A stretch of 64,000 nt of DNA from a bacterium (GTDB taxonomy: Bacteria > Elusimicrobiota > Elusimicrobia > UBA1565 > UBA9628): contig JAKAQO010000002.1 in assembly GCA_021822495.1 (NCBI GenBank), positions 97,044 through 161,043 of the forward strand, read 5' to 3'. Shown one piece after another: positions 1 through 9,161 of the stretch. The notes below the pieces were generated by a model. That model had not been told where the DNA came from and did not search any database. It saw nothing but the letters and a program-made list of their open reading frames with translations. Made by a program: the position numbers and the translations under genes. The stretch's first letter is position 1. Each line of letters opens with the position of its first letter.

Positions 1-830
1 TCCGATCTCAAAACGAAAAATCTTTCATTCTCTTTTTGGTTCTCGCCCTTTTATGCGCGGAAATGCTTTTGTCCGCTAATAAAAGTAAAAAAATTCTGCC
101 GTTTTTGTTTCTGATCTTATTGACCCTCCCGCCTAAAGCTGCGGCCGAGGATTCAGACGCCTTTATCTGGACGCAGCTGAAACTCGGCCCGAATTGGGAC
201 CCTTATCCCGACGCTTACTCTTCCATCCTCGCCTTTGTCTCGCAATTAACCAGCGTTCCAGTCTCTTCAAAAAGAAGGGTGATCGCGCTTGAAGATCCCA
301 AACTCTTTCTCTCTCCCATGCTCATTCTTGCCGGAGAAGAATCTCCCGGCCCTTTAAGCAAAAAAGAAATTCACATTCTTTCCGATTACCTTCGAGCGGG
401 CGGACTTCTCTGGATTGAGAATGACTCAGGCGTTGTCGGGGGCAGTTTCGAAGATTGGACAAAAAAAATCAGTAAGGAAATTTTCCCCCAGATTTCGCTC
501 AAACCGGTTGAACCAGACAATATTCTTTTCAAGACTTTTTTTCTGATGAAGGAAGCGGGAGGCCTGCACGCCAGAAATCCGGGCATAGAAACCTTGGACT
601 ATGACGGCCGCATCGCCATTATCTATGACCGCAACGATTTGCTTGGAGTTTGGGAGGAAGACGCCCTTGGAAAGCCTCTTTATCCCGCCATTCCCGGAGG
701 AAGCCTTCAAAGAGAACTGGGCAAGCGCCTGACCTTAAACATTATTCTTTATGCCTTGACCGGAGACTACAAGGCCGACGCGGTTCATCAGCCTTATCTC
801 ATGGAAAAAATGCGCTCTGGAATTCCCTGA
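1..830 (+). CDS. DUF4159-like protein (5' partial)
   Basis: The frame is open to the left edge, so the start lies outside the window; a TTG at 36 is the first internal start candidate. The visible protein begins with two hydrophobic stretches separated by a short basic linker (NKSKK), then a soluble domain with FIWTQLKL, a gap, LSDYLRAGGLLWIEND and YPAIPGG. This resembles DUF4159, usually found beside MoxR/DUF58/BatA-type VWA genes. The first hydrophobic helix looks like the C-terminal helix of a BatA-type protein, so this may be the tail of a fusion. The stop overlaps the start of the next gene (TGATG), indicating translational coupling. The biochemical role of the family is unknown. Confidence 0.6.
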   Translation, partial: RSQNEKSFILFLVLALLCAEMLLSANKSKKILPFLFLILLTLPPKAAAEDSDAFIWTQLKLGPNWDPYPDAYSSILAFVSQLTSVPVSSKRRVIALEDPKLFLSPMLILAGEESPGPLSKKEIHILSDYLRAGGLLWIENDSGVVGGSFEDWTKKISKEIFPQISLKPVEPDNILFKTFFLMKEAGGLHARNPGIETLDYDGRIAIIYDRNDLLGVWEEDALGKPLYPAIPGGSLQRELGKRLTLNIILYALTGDYKADAVHQPYLMEKMRSGIP

Positions 831-3037
831 TGAATTCATTTTCCGTCATCTGGAACGGTAATTTGTGGATTCAGATTGCAACGGTTTTTCTCATTTTGGC
901 TCTCATCCGGCATTTATTATCAGCGCAAAAAAACCCGGGGTTGATTTTTCTGCGAATACTCGGCGTCTTATTTCTTCTCGCGGCAGCTTTGGACCCGGAG
1001 ATTATTTTCAATCATTCCATTTTCGTCAAGCCTCGTATTTTCCTCCTCGTTGATCGCGCTCACCCCATGGGCGGCCCCGCCGGAAAACGCAACCGCCTTG
1101 GAACCGTCAAAGAATGGCTGTCAAAGAATAAAGCTCAAGTCAAAGGCGCCGCTGAGGTCTCTCTTTTTGCCCTCGCCTCCGACGCGAAGAACTTATCTTC
1201 ATGGAAAGAAATTCAAGGTCTTAAAATCTCCGAAGCCGATTTTTCTCCGCGAGAAGCCCTCACGGCGGTCCTGGCGGAATCAGAAAACTCAAAGCCCCAA
1301 AGAATTTGGTTTTTTTCCGATGGAAACGCCCCGAAAGAGGAACTACTGGCCGCCGCCGAGGCTCTCAAGATTCCGATTGATTCCATCGCCGTCGGCAGAG
1401 ATATAGAGAAAAAAGGTTTTCTCATCAGCGGCATCCAGTCTCCTGATTTCGCGTTTTTGCACGGAAAATTTTCCTTTGGGGTGAAAGTCGAGACTCAAAA
1501 TCTCAAAAAAACGCCTTGTCTTCTCAGCCTGTCAAAAAGAGAATCCAAAAAATCTCCCTGGGAAATTCTCTCTCAGTCGCAATTGACTCCCTCATCAAAC
1601 TATGAATCTTTTGAAGACAGCTTTACGGCGATCGCGGAGAGACTCAGAAGCGAAACCTACCGTTTTCAGTTGAAAGCGCCGGGAGTTTTCTCGGTCGAGC
1701 GGGAAATTACAATTCCCGTTATCCGGCAAAAATACCGGATCATGTATCTCGCGGGACGCCCCAGCTACGAATACTCATTTTTAAGAAGATTCATCAAAAA
1801 AGACCCTAGGCGGGAACTCGTCAGTTTTGTCATCCTCAGAAATCCGCAGAACCCGGTCTTTATTCCGGATAATCAGCTATCCCTGATTCCCTTTCCCGCT
1901 CAAAATATTTTTTTACGGGATATTTCCCAGTTTGACCTTTTTATTCTTGAAGATTTTTCTTCTCAAAAATTTAACTTGCCGCCGGTTTATCTTGAGTCTT
2001 TGGTCCATTACGTTAAAAAAGGCGGCGCTCTGTTGGTCCTTGGAGGCCCCAACGCATTCTCAGAAGGCGGATACAAAAACACTCCTCTTGAGGAAGTTCT
2101 TCCAGTCGCCTTATCTCCCCAAATTCCGGATTTCGTCTCCCAACTGTTTACCCCGCGCCCGGTTTCTTTCAAACACCCTCTCACCTCGCTTTACTCCGAC
2201 CCCGGCATTTCAAAAGCAGTCTGGGAAACTCTTCCGCCGCTTAAAGGTTTCGGGCTTTTCTCCGCTCTCAAGCCGGACTCAACTCCCGTTTTAATTCATC
2301 CTTCCGAAAAAATGCCCTCCGGAAACCCGCTTCCCATTATGGCGGTCAATAAATTCGGGCGCGGACGAGTGATGGTCATCAGCAGCAATTCTCTTTGGCG
2401 CTGGAAACTGGAAAACGCCGAAAAATCTCCAGGCCGAAATTTCTACAACCGTTTTTGGTCCCGCGTCATTGAATATCTAACCGGCACCCTCAATCTTTCC
2501 CATGTCAGGTTTTCTCCGATTCCAGATGAAATTCCACCGGTAGAGCCCGCCCGCTTTTTTTTCAGCGTTTTTGACCGCGATTTCTCTCCGCTTCCAGAAG
2601 GCCAAGCAGGCGTATCGGTCGAGTGGGGTCAACCGAATGGGAAAACTAAAAATTTAAACCCTCAAATGCTCAGACCCGGATATTTCAAAATCTCGCTTAC
2701 GGGAATTCCGCCCGGGCTCAACACCCTTAAAGCCGTCGCAAAACGCCATTCACGGCTTCTGGGAACAGACTCCTTGTCCTTTAATTGGAACCCCGGCAAG
2801 AACTATTCCCCGGTCCGAACCCGCATCCTTAAAAACTTATCTTTTGCCAGCGGCGGAAAATTTTTCGATCTCAAAACCGCTTCAGCCAAGGATTTATTAA
2901 GTCTTCTGCCGCCGCCAAAACGCCGCTATCAAATTCATCGCCGAATGCGTCCTTTCGCTTCTCCGTTTTGGCTCGCCTTATCCTGCCTAGTCCTCATTTT
3001 GGAATGGATATTGAGGAGAAGAAAAGGGTTGCCTTAA
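830..3037 (+). CDS. Membrane protein with VWA-like and class I amidotransferase-like regions
   Basis: This 735-residue protein starts at an ATG overlapping the previous stop. The open frame extends 60 codons further upstream but only inside the preceding gene. Two N-terminal membrane helices are followed by a VWA-like segment (FLLVDRAHP, later IWFFSDGN). Next comes a region starting YRIMYLAGRPSYEY with LLVLGGPNAFSEGGY, which resembles the non-catalytic glutamine-amidotransferase-like domain of large bacterial membrane proteins. A final helix (FWLALSCLVLILEWIL) precedes a basic tail. Such proteins accompany DUF4159 and MoxR/Bat genes. I see no catalytic Cys-His-Glu triad, so enzymatic activity is unlikely. 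The role is probably in the cell envelope. Confidence 0.6.
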   Translation: MNSFSVIWNGNLWIQIATVFLILALIRHLLSAQKNPGLIFLRILGVLFLLAAALDPEIIFNHSIFVKPRIFLLVDRAHPMGGPAGKRNRLGTVKEWLSKNKAQVKGAAEVSLFALASDAKNLSSWKEIQGLKISEADFSPREALTAVLAESENSKPQRIWFFSDGNAPKEELLAAAEALKIPIDSIAVGRDIEKKGFLISGIQSPDFAFLHGKFSFGVKVETQNLKKTPCLLSLSKRESKKSPWEILSQSQLTPSSNYESFEDSFTAIAERLRSETYRFQLKAPGVFSVEREITIPVIRQKYRIMYLAGRPSYEYSFLRRFIKKDPRRELVSFVILRNPQNPVFIPDNQLSLIPFPAQNIFLRDISQFDLFILEDFSSQKFNLPPVYLESLVHYVKKGGALLVLGGPNAFSEGGYKNTPLEEVLPVALSPQIPDFVSQLFTPRPVSFKHPLTSLYSDPGISKAVWETLPPLKGFGLFSALKPDSTPVLIHPSEKMPSGNPLPIMAVNKFGRGRVMVISSNSLWRWKLENAEKSPGRNFYNRFWSRVIEYLTGTLNLSHVRFSPIPDEIPPVEPARFFFSVFDRDFSPLPEGQAGVSVEWGQPNGKTKNLNPQMLRPGYFKISLTGIPPGLNTLKAVAKRHSRLLGTDSLSFNWNPGKNYSPVRTRILKNLSFASGGKFFDLKTASAKDLLSLLPPPKRRYQIHRRMRPFASPFWLALSCLVLILEWILRRRKGLP

Positions 3038-3039
3038 TT

Positions 3040-3045
3040 TATAAT
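3040..3045 (+). promoter_or_regulatory. Candidate -10 box (TATAAT) just before a GTG start
   Basis: A perfect TATAAT ends 8 nt before the GTG start at 3054. There is no ribosome binding site between them and no good -35 at 16-18 bp. It fits the leaderless pattern seen at other promoters in this window. Confidence 0.4.
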
Positions 3046-3053
3046 AAGTATAC

Positions 3054-5294
3054 GTGAAGAAAATAATTGAATTAAGGGTTCCGCTTGTTTTTTTCGCTTT
3101 TTTTGCGCTCTACATTTTTACTCTCCACCCCTCCTTGGCGCCTTACCGCGACGCCGGAGAAATGGCCACTAGCGCCTGGACCTTGGGCGTGTCTCACCCC
3201 ACCAGTTACCCTCTCTACATTCTTCTCGGACGCCTCATTGACTGTTTGCCTCTAGGAAACCCGGCCTATCGCCTCAACCTTCTATCGGCTATTTCCGCAG
3301 CCGGGGCCGTCGCGCTTTTATTTTCTTTTCTCTTTGATTCTTTCGGATTTCAAGCCGCGCTGGGCGGATGCGCTCTACTAGGTTTCAACGCCACTTTCTG
3401 GTCCATTGCGGTCGTTTCGGAGATGTACAGTCTATGGATTTTAGGCGCCGTTTTCCTTTTATCCTTGAGCTGGAAACTCAGCGAAAAGTATGACGATCGT
3501 CTCTGGTTTTTCTTTTGCTTTGCCTTTGGCGTCATTGTCTCAAACCGGCTTGATTTTGTCTTATGGGCGCCGGGACTGATCTGGTTGTCTCTTTCAGGAG
3601 CCGATGAAAAGCCCCTTTCTTTTTGGGCGGGATGGGCTTTTGTCGTTTGTCCAGCCCTCATGTTTTTTTTCGGACTTCACTGGCCCATCGCGGCCCTGGC
3701 TTTTTTTACCGCGGTCTATGACCGCAAGACTCAAAATCTTAACAGCTGGGTCATTAAATCCGCTTTTTTTTCCCTGCTGGGGTTTTCAGTTTATCTCTAT
3801 CTGCCGATTCGCTCTTCCGCCGGGCCCTGGCTGGACTGGAATCATCCCGCCCATTGGGCTAATTTCATCCAGTCCATCTTGCGAACCAAATACGGTGGCA
3901 CCCTGGATTTAATCAGCGAAAATTATGCGAAGGGTTCGCTTTTTTTGGGCAACATGATTCTATACGCCCAGCATTTGTTGCATAATTTTTCCCTATTGGG
4001 AATTTTAGCGGCTCTTTGGGGCTTAAGCGCTCTCGCCCGCTCAAAACCAAAATCCTTTATCGGGGTCTTGACCCTTTACTTTTGGAGCGGCCCATTTTTT
4101 CTGCTTTTGGCCAATATGCCGCCCAACCCCCACGCGATTGCCATTGTCGACCCTCATTATCTTCTCTCCGACACCGTGCTGATTTTTGGAGCCGCCCTAG
4201 GGCTCGCCGAATGGTCGAAACGCTCGAAAGCTCTAGCCCAAGCGGCTACTCTCTTCCTGCTTCTATTTCCATTTATTGCCGGACGCCTTAAAGAAGAAAA
4301 CCGAAGGGAGCACTTCTTCGATTACGACTACGCGCGAAATATTTTTCTCTCCGCCCCTCCGCACGCAACCATTATCGCAAAAAAAGACGTTCAGCTTTTC
4401 AGCCTTTGGTATTACCAAACCGCCGCCGGCTTAAGACCCGATCTTAATCTTGTTTCTCAAGGGCTCATCGGTTCTCCCTGGTATGAGAACTCTTTCGCCA
4501 AACGGGCTCCCAATTTATTTTTAATCCCGCTTCCCGATGCAAACGCCTGGAAAAGATTTCTCGCGGTCAATAGCCCCGCTTTCGCGACTCCGGATACCGA
4601 TATTCCCTCAAGCGTCGCCAACGCCTTGAGCCCGCGAGGGCTTTTAATGGGAAATGTCCCTGAAGACTTAAATGCCTCTCAAAACCTGTGGCATTTTTTC
4701 GCTTTTCGGGGCCATTATTCTTACGAGGCCCAGCCGGATTTTTTTACCTCGGATTTAATTGACGCTTATTCGCAAATGTCTTTTAAAGAAGGAACGGAAA
4801 AATTCAAACAAGACCCCGTCTCTTCTTTCGAGGATTTAAACCGCGCCTGGGCCATGCACTGGATATTTCCAGGCCCCCCCGCCTATTTAGGATATGCGGC
4901 TTATCTGAAACAAGACTACCCGGATGCGCTTAACTTCTATCAAATAGCCGTCAGCTTGGGAGAAAAACTCAATTTCCTGGCTCAAAAATACCGCGCCCTT
5001 GAAGACGCAGTTCAAAGCTTTAAGAAATCCTGCGCGGAAAATATGATCCAGGTCGGCGCCATCGAAGAAAAATTAGGAAAGCCAGAAAAAGCGCGGGACT
5101 GGTATTTAAAATCAATCACCCTTTATCCCTCCGCCCAAGCCCATTATAATCTTGCCGTTTTGACCTGGAACTCAAATCCGCGCAATTCGCAAAAAGAATT
5201 AGAAGAAGCTCTGGCCCTTGACCCACATTACGCTCCCGCCATGAAATACCTGCAAGTTCTGCAAAATCGCATGGCCGGATATGGGAAGAAATAG
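3054..5294 (+). CDS. DUF2723 family membrane protein with C-terminal TPRs
   Basis: A 746-residue polytopic membrane protein starting with GTG. The N-terminal region has the DUF2723 hallmarks: LAPYRDAGEM after the first helix, GVSHPTSYPLY and LPLGNPAYRLN. DUF2723 belongs to the GT-C-like fold that includes eukaryotic TMEM260 O-mannosyltransferases, so a glycosyltransferase role using a lipid-linked sugar is plausible but not shown here. About ten membrane helices follow. The last 150 or so residues hold TPR-like repeats (KPEKARDWYLKSITLYPSAQAHYNLA), probably exposed outside the membrane for protein contacts. It follows the VWA-like gene by 16 nt but seems to have its own -10 box. Confidence 0.75.
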   Translation: MKKIIELRVPLVFFAFFALYIFTLHPSLAPYRDAGEMATSAWTLGVSHPTSYPLYILLGRLIDCLPLGNPAYRLNLLSAISAAGAVALLFSFLFDSFGFQAALGGCALLGFNATFWSIAVVSEMYSLWILGAVFLLSLSWKLSEKYDDRLWFFFCFAFGVIVSNRLDFVLWAPGLIWLSLSGADEKPLSFWAGWAFVVCPALMFFFGLHWPIAALAFFTAVYDRKTQNLNSWVIKSAFFSLLGFSVYLYLPIRSSAGPWLDWNHPAHWANFIQSILRTKYGGTLDLISENYAKGSLFLGNMILYAQHLLHNFSLLGILAALWGLSALARSKPKSFIGVLTLYFWSGPFFLLLANMPPNPHAIAIVDPHYLLSDTVLIFGAALGLAEWSKRSKALAQAATLFLLLFPFIAGRLKEENRREHFFDYDYARNIFLSAPPHATIIAKKDVQLFSLWYYQTAAGLRPDLNLVSQGLIGSPWYENSFAKRAPNLFLIPLPDANAWKRFLAVNSPAFATPDTDIPSSVANALSPRGLLMGNVPEDLNASQNLWHFFAFRGHYSYEAQPDFFTSDLIDAYSQMSFKEGTEKFKQDPVSSFEDLNRAWAMHWIFPGPPAYLGYAAYLKQDYPDALNFYQIAVSLGEKLNFLAQKYRALEDAVQSFKKSCAENMIQVGAIEEKLGKPEKARDWYLKSITLYPSAQAHYNLAVLTWNSNPRNSQKELEEALALDPHYAPAMKYLQVLQNRMAGYGKK

Positions 5295-5328
5295 GCCGTC
5301 AATGTTATCAAGTCAGAGAATTTAAAAT

Positions 5329-5880
5329 TTAGGAGTTAATTTTGATAATCGTTTGTCCGAGCATAACCCCATTGGGCACCAAAATGCGTCTTTGGTCTTC
5401 AGTGGATAAAGTCGTGTACCCCAAAGATATCTGCTCAACCACGCCCTGATCAGCCCCGCCAGGAACGGAAACGCGAATTGTGTCGCCCACGTGAAAAGGG
5501 CGATAAATTAATATTGCCAATCCCGCCACCATATTCCCGAGAGTGTTTTGAGCCGCAAGCCCGACAGTCAGAGAAATAATGCTAGCTCCCGTCAAAAGAA
5601 AGGCGGCAATGGAATGAAGAGACGGAATCAACTGGGTGTATAAGACAAAGAAAAACCCATAAATTGACAGGACGCCAAATTTGGTCAGAAAAATCGCGTA
5701 GGTGCGGTCAATGCGACGGGCGGAATCTTTTTTCAGTATCCGCTCAACCGCCGAACGAAAAAAAAAAGCGAGCGCGCCAGCCGCCATGAAAAAAAGAACC
5801 CCGTAAAAGACGGCGTTCCAAAGGGAAACCAGATGAAAAAAATAGCCGCCCTGCGCTTTCAAACTATCCGCAATACTCAT
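5329..5880 (-). CDS. Minimal MscS-family mechanosensitive channel
   Basis: At 183 residues this is shorter than E. coli MscS (286). It has three predicted helices. The pore-lining helix and beta domain are recognisable: GLAAQNTLGNMVAGLAILIY, then RPFHVGD, then ILVPNGVMLGQTIIKINS at the very end. The protein stops right after the beta domain, so the cytoplasmic alpha/beta vestibule of MscS is absent. The family opens on membrane tension to release osmolytes; whether this short form gates alone is unknown. It starts 7 nt after the outer-membrane protein gene stops and is likely the last gene of that operon. Confidence 0.8.
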   Translation of the reverse strand: MSIADSLKAQGGYFFHLVSLWNAVFYGVLFFMAAGALAFFFRSAVERILKKDSARRIDRTYAIFLTKFGVLSIYGFFFVLYTQLIPSLHSIAAFLLTGASIISLTVGLAAQNTLGNMVAGLAILIYRPFHVGDTIRVSVPGGADQGVVEQISLGYTTLSTEDQRRILVPNGVMLGQTIIKINS

Positions 5881-5887
5881 ATTTTTA

Positions 5888-7222
5888 TTACCGAGGCCAG
5901 AAATTATAGCGAACGGCGATAGTTCCCAAAAGATCGTAACCGCCGCTAAATTTCAGAAAGCCGAGGTTAAAATCTGTTTTCAGATAATGACTGGCCTTAA
6001 GGTTAATGAGCATCGGGTGAAGCGCGGCTCCGTTAAACTGCATGGCCTCAAGCTCGATGGGGTGATTCGAGGTCGCCATGAAAATCGCGTTGACAAATGG
6101 AACCGTATGACTCATAACAGTCTGATTGGGGTCTTGGGCGTAAAACGTGAGGGCCGTGGGACTCAAAAAATTAGAAAACTGGGCGACCGCGTCTCCCCAA
6201 TCTCCAAACATCATCCCCGCGCTCAAGCGCGCGAAATAGATTTTCTTTGTCATCACTAAATAAGCGTCTCCCAACAGTTGAGTGCCATTATTATTGCTGA
6301 CTTGCGCCGTGACATTGGTCGATCCCGCGCCGGAAGCCGTCGGTTGGGAAGTATCCCGAAAAAGAAGCGTCCCTTGAGTTCCAAAAGCGACCGCCGGGCG
6401 AATATTAGTTTCCGATTGAAGCTGCATTTTCCCATCCGCCGACAACATCCACACTCCCACCTGGTCTAAATAATTGGTTTTTGTCGGGGAATTTTTAAAT
6501 GAGTTTTTTCCGTAAAGGCGCCCGATGATATAATCGGCGTTGATGTCGAGCCCCAAGCCGGGAGAGTTGTCTTGGTCATGACCGCGATAAGCCGTCGGGG
6601 TAAAGACGACTCCCGATAAAGGAGCAGGGGGCATAACTCTCAGGTTCTTCGCGGCCAACGGTTTTTTAGGCGCGGAAGAGGCCGGTCCAGCCCCGGGATT
6701 TTTCTCGGCTAATTTATAAACCAAGCGGACTTCACGTCCGACGACCGCGATCGTGGAAAGCTGGGAAGGAACCGGAGTCGGCATTTCATAGAGTTTGGGA
6801 ACGACTGCGGAAAATTGCCCAGTCGCCTCTATTCGCTTTACATCGTCTTGAATATCTTGCTCCGTGTAAAGGCTACCTTTGGTCGCGTGAGTGAGTTCCG
6901 TCAAGGTATAATCATTGGTGAACTTGCCCCCGCGAATAAAAAGGACTTCTCCAATCACCCAGGGACCTTTAGTGTCCAAGGACAAGGGAGTTCCAAGGCC
7001 CGTAGCCACCGGAGCGGAGGAAGCGACAACTGGCTGAACTTTTGGCGCTGAAAGCGCTGATGGAGAGGCGATTGAAGCGGAAGAGGGTGAAACTGCAGTC
7101 GTCAGGGCGGAAGTCGAAACAGCCGTCCCATTATTGACGGTCGCAGAAGAAACCGTCTGGGCCCAAAGAGGCCCCGAAAGAAAAAACGCTCCCAAAACGC
7201 TAAACGAAAAGACGCGCCGCAA
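5888..7222 (-). CDS. Outer-membrane protein with a POTRA-like domain and C-terminal beta-barrel
   Basis: This 444-residue exported protein has a signal peptide (FSVLGAFFLSGPLWA). A Ser/Ala/Val/Thr-rich low-complexity stretch of about 60 residues follows, then a POTRA-like module around residues 88-150 (VIGEVLFIRGGKF, then a GSLYTEQDIQDDVKRIEATG segment). The rest is beta-rich and ends GTIAVRYNFWPR, with an aromatic near the C-terminus as in outer-membrane barrels. It resembles a one-POTRA, BamA/TamA-like surface antigen but is too short for a canonical Omp85. The start is TTG at 7222, overlapping pgpA by 23 nt; a second TTG nine codons on is also possible. Confidence 0.6.
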   Translation of the reverse strand: MRRVFSFSVLGAFFLSGPLWAQTVSSATVNNGTAVSTSALTTAVSPSSASIASPSALSAPKVQPVVASSAPVATGLGTPLSLDTKGPWVIGEVLFIRGGKFTNDYTLTELTHATKGSLYTEQDIQDDVKRIEATGQFSAVVPKLYEMPTPVPSQLSTIAVVGREVRLVYKLAEKNPGAGPASSAPKKPLAAKNLRVMPPAPLSGVVFTPTAYRGHDQDNSPGLGLDINADYIIGRLYGKNSFKNSPTKTNYLDQVGVWMLSADGKMQLQSETNIRPAVAFGTQGTLLFRDTSQPTASGAGSTNVTAQVSNNNGTQLLGDAYLVMTKKIYFARLSAGMMFGDWGDAVAQFSNFLSPTALTFYAQDPNQTVMSHTVPFVNAIFMATSNHPIELEAMQFNGAALHPMLINLKASHYLKTDFNLGFLKFSGGYDLLGTIAVRYNFWPR

Positions 7223-7673
7223 GATTGGCCATCACCCCCGCGCAGAGATCATCGCAAACGACTCCGAACCCTCCCGGCAATTTTTCAAACCAGTTGCAGG
7301 GAAAAACCTTAAACATGTCAAAGACGCGAAACAAGACAAAGGAAAGCAGATAGGCCTTAAGCGTATGCGGCAAAAGAAAAGCCGCCAGCATCATGCCGAG
7401 AATCTCATCTAAAATAATCCGTCCATCATCATGATGGCCCAAGATTTTCTCGGCTTTTCCGCAAATCCAAAAGGCCGCGAGAGAAGCCAAAATAAGAGCC
7501 ATGAGAAATATTCTCGCATTTTTAGGCGCCATTAAGGACAAGGCAAGGCCTTCAAGACTGCCCAAAAATCCCTCGCCGCCGCGCTTTTGAACTCGGCCCA
7601 CCCGAGCCAACGCCCATCCAGGGAGATAGCTCAGATAGGCCCCGGTCGCAAAGAAAAGAATCGCTTGGTTCAT
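7200..7673 (-). CDS. pgpA: Phosphatidylglycerophosphatase A
   Basis: PgpA dephosphorylates phosphatidylglycerophosphate to phosphatidylglycerol at the inner membrane. The 157-residue protein has the family signatures DDGRIILDEILGMM, then VLFRVFDMFKVFP, then GGFGVVCDDLCAGV; the acidic residues bind the metal. Length and four-helix topology match the family. Its ATG overlaps the stop of pgsA by 4 nt. The two genes therefore supply consecutive steps of phosphatidylglycerol synthesis from one transcript. Confidence 0.9.
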   Translation of the reverse strand: MNQAILFFATGAYLSYLPGWALARVGRVQKRGGEGFLGSLEGLALSLMAPKNARIFLMALILASLAAFWICGKAEKILGHHDDGRIILDEILGMMLAAFLLPHTLKAYLLSFVLFRVFDMFKVFPCNWFEKLPGGFGVVCDDLCAGVMANLAARLFV

Positions 7674-8236
7674 TGCCAGGTTTTCTCAAGCATTCTTCTG
7701 GACTGCTTAAAGTAAAGGTAGGCGGAACTCCAAGATGAGATGACGCAAACAACCGTCAAAAAATAGGGAATTAAAAGAAGATGAATCACCTCCGCCGGAA
7801 AAAAATCCCTGATCAATAGAAAAACTAACATCGCCAGTATCGAGGCCGATTGAAGGCCCATTTTCCATTTTCCCCAACTTTCCGCCGATGGAACCACCCC
7901 GCCTTTCGCCGCTAAAATTCTAAGCCCCCCCATCAAAAGCTCCCGGATGATGATGAGAAAAATTCCCCACAGCGGAATCCACAGCCCGCTCCGAATGAGC
8001 GCGATCAGGGTTCCGATAACAAGAATCTTATCTGCAATAGGGTCTAAAACTTTCCCAAAGGAGCTGATGGTGTTGGTTGAACGCGCGATTTTTCCGTCAA
8101 ACCAATCGGTCAAAAGGGCGATGACAAAAAAAATAAAGGCGGCGGCGTCCCAAAACGCATTTTTTTGAATGAGAGCGGCAAAAGTCCCCAAAGCGAGGAG
8201 AATGCGAAAAACCGTCAAGCGGTTGGCCAAACTCAT
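7670..8236 (-). CDS. pgsA: CDP-diacylglycerol-glycerol-3-phosphate 3-phosphatidyltransferase
   Basis: PgsA joins CDP-diacylglycerol and glycerol-3-phosphate to make phosphatidylglycerophosphate, the substrate for the adjacent PgpA. The 188-residue polytopic protein carries the CDP-alcohol phosphotransferase motif DG-x2-AR-x8-G-x3-D-x3-D, seen as DGKIARS, then FGKVLDPIADK. Length is normal for the family. It lies 9 nt after rodZ and overlaps pgpA by 4 nt. Other CDP-alcohol transferases share the motif, but the neighbour and the N-terminal LANRLTVFRI favour PgsA. Confidence 0.9.
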   Translation of the reverse strand: MSLANRLTVFRILLALGTFAALIQKNAFWDAAAFIFFVIALLTDWFDGKIARSTNTISSFGKVLDPIADKILVIGTLIALIRSGLWIPLWGIFLIIIRELLMGGLRILAAKGGVVPSAESWGKWKMGLQSASILAMLVFLLIRDFFPAEVIHLLLIPYFLTVVCVISSWSSAYLYFKQSRRMLEKTWQ

Positions 8237-8245
8237 AGGGATTCT

Positions 8246-9139
8246 TTATTGCGCAGTTCCGGAAGAAAACGAAACAGTTTTTGGCGACAGAGCCGCGGGA
8301 GAAATAGCGGTTTTGGTTTTTCCAGTTGAATTATGTTTTGCCAGCGGCTTTAACGCCGGACGCTTCTTAAGTCTAACATGATAGTTTCCCTTGATATCCG
8401 GATGGTTAAGCGCATAAGGTTTTCCATCCAGAGAAACCCCAAGCGCAGAAGAAGAACTAGTCCAAAGAATGAACTCTCGTTTAGCCCACCAGGTTTGTTT
8501 GGCTCCAGTCGAAACAAGACCGCGAAACTTAATATTTCCATCCACGGAAACAACGAGATGATTCGGCTTAAGCGCATTAATGACCAGGAAGGATTCTCCC
8601 TTTCGCGCCAATACCGGCTTTGGCTCAGCCGGAACCTGGGCGTTGACGGCCTTAACCGCCTCTTTCTGAACCAAACTTTTTCTTTGAGCATTCACTCCGT
8701 GTTTGAGAAACAGACCCGCTACAACCAATATCGCAATCACAGAAACAATGACGATATTTCGCGTGTTCTCATCTAAAGCGAATGAAAAATGAGAGGCAAC
8801 TGATTTTAAATTTTCCGAGGTTTCGGAAAGATTTTTTGTTTGCTCATCCGCAAAAACGGTTTGAGATTCTTCGACAAAACCCAGCTCGTTAAAATCAATA
8901 TCCAAGTATTCGCAATACCCTTTAAGGAAACTTCTCAAATACGAACCGCTGGGGATTTCCTCGAAGCGATCTTCCTCCATGGCGGTAATGAATTTCTTGG
9001 ACATCCGGGTCTCTTGATTGACGGCGTCAATAGTTCGGCCTTTTTTAAGCCGCGCCGCCTTGAGTTTATTCCCGATAGACGGGACATTGCCCTGAACCTC
9101 GCCGGGTTTGGAGATAGATTTAGTTTTTTCGTCTGTCAT
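8246..9139 (-). CDS. rodZ: RodZ-like HTH membrane protein
   Basis: This 297-residue bitopic protein has an N-terminal HTH_25 domain at about residues 22-85 (IGNKLKAARLKKGRTI, later SGSYLRSFLKGYCEYLDID). One membrane helix follows (NIVIVSVIAILVVAGLFL), then a periplasmic domain resembling the DUF4115 domain of RodZ. RodZ links MreB filaments to the cell-wall elongation machinery and helps set rod shape. A ribosome binding site AAGGTGA precedes the ATG. It sits between lolA and pgsA, a common arrangement for rodZ near pgsA. No mre genes are in the window. Confidence 0.8.
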   Translation of the reverse strand: MTDEKTKSISKPGEVQGNVPSIGNKLKAARLKKGRTIDAVNQETRMSKKFITAMEEDRFEEIPSGSYLRSFLKGYCEYLDIDFNELGFVEESQTVFADEQTKNLSETSENLKSVASHFSFALDENTRNIVIVSVIAILVVAGLFLKHGVNAQRKSLVQKEAVKAVNAQVPAEPKPVLARKGESFLVINALKPNHLVVSVDGNIKFRGLVSTGAKQTWWAKREFILWTSSSSALGVSLDGKPYALNHPDIKGNYHVRLKKRPALKPLAKHNSTGKTKTAISPAALSPKTVSFSSGTAQ

Positions 9140-9161
9140 GATTCACCTTTTTACTTAGAGA

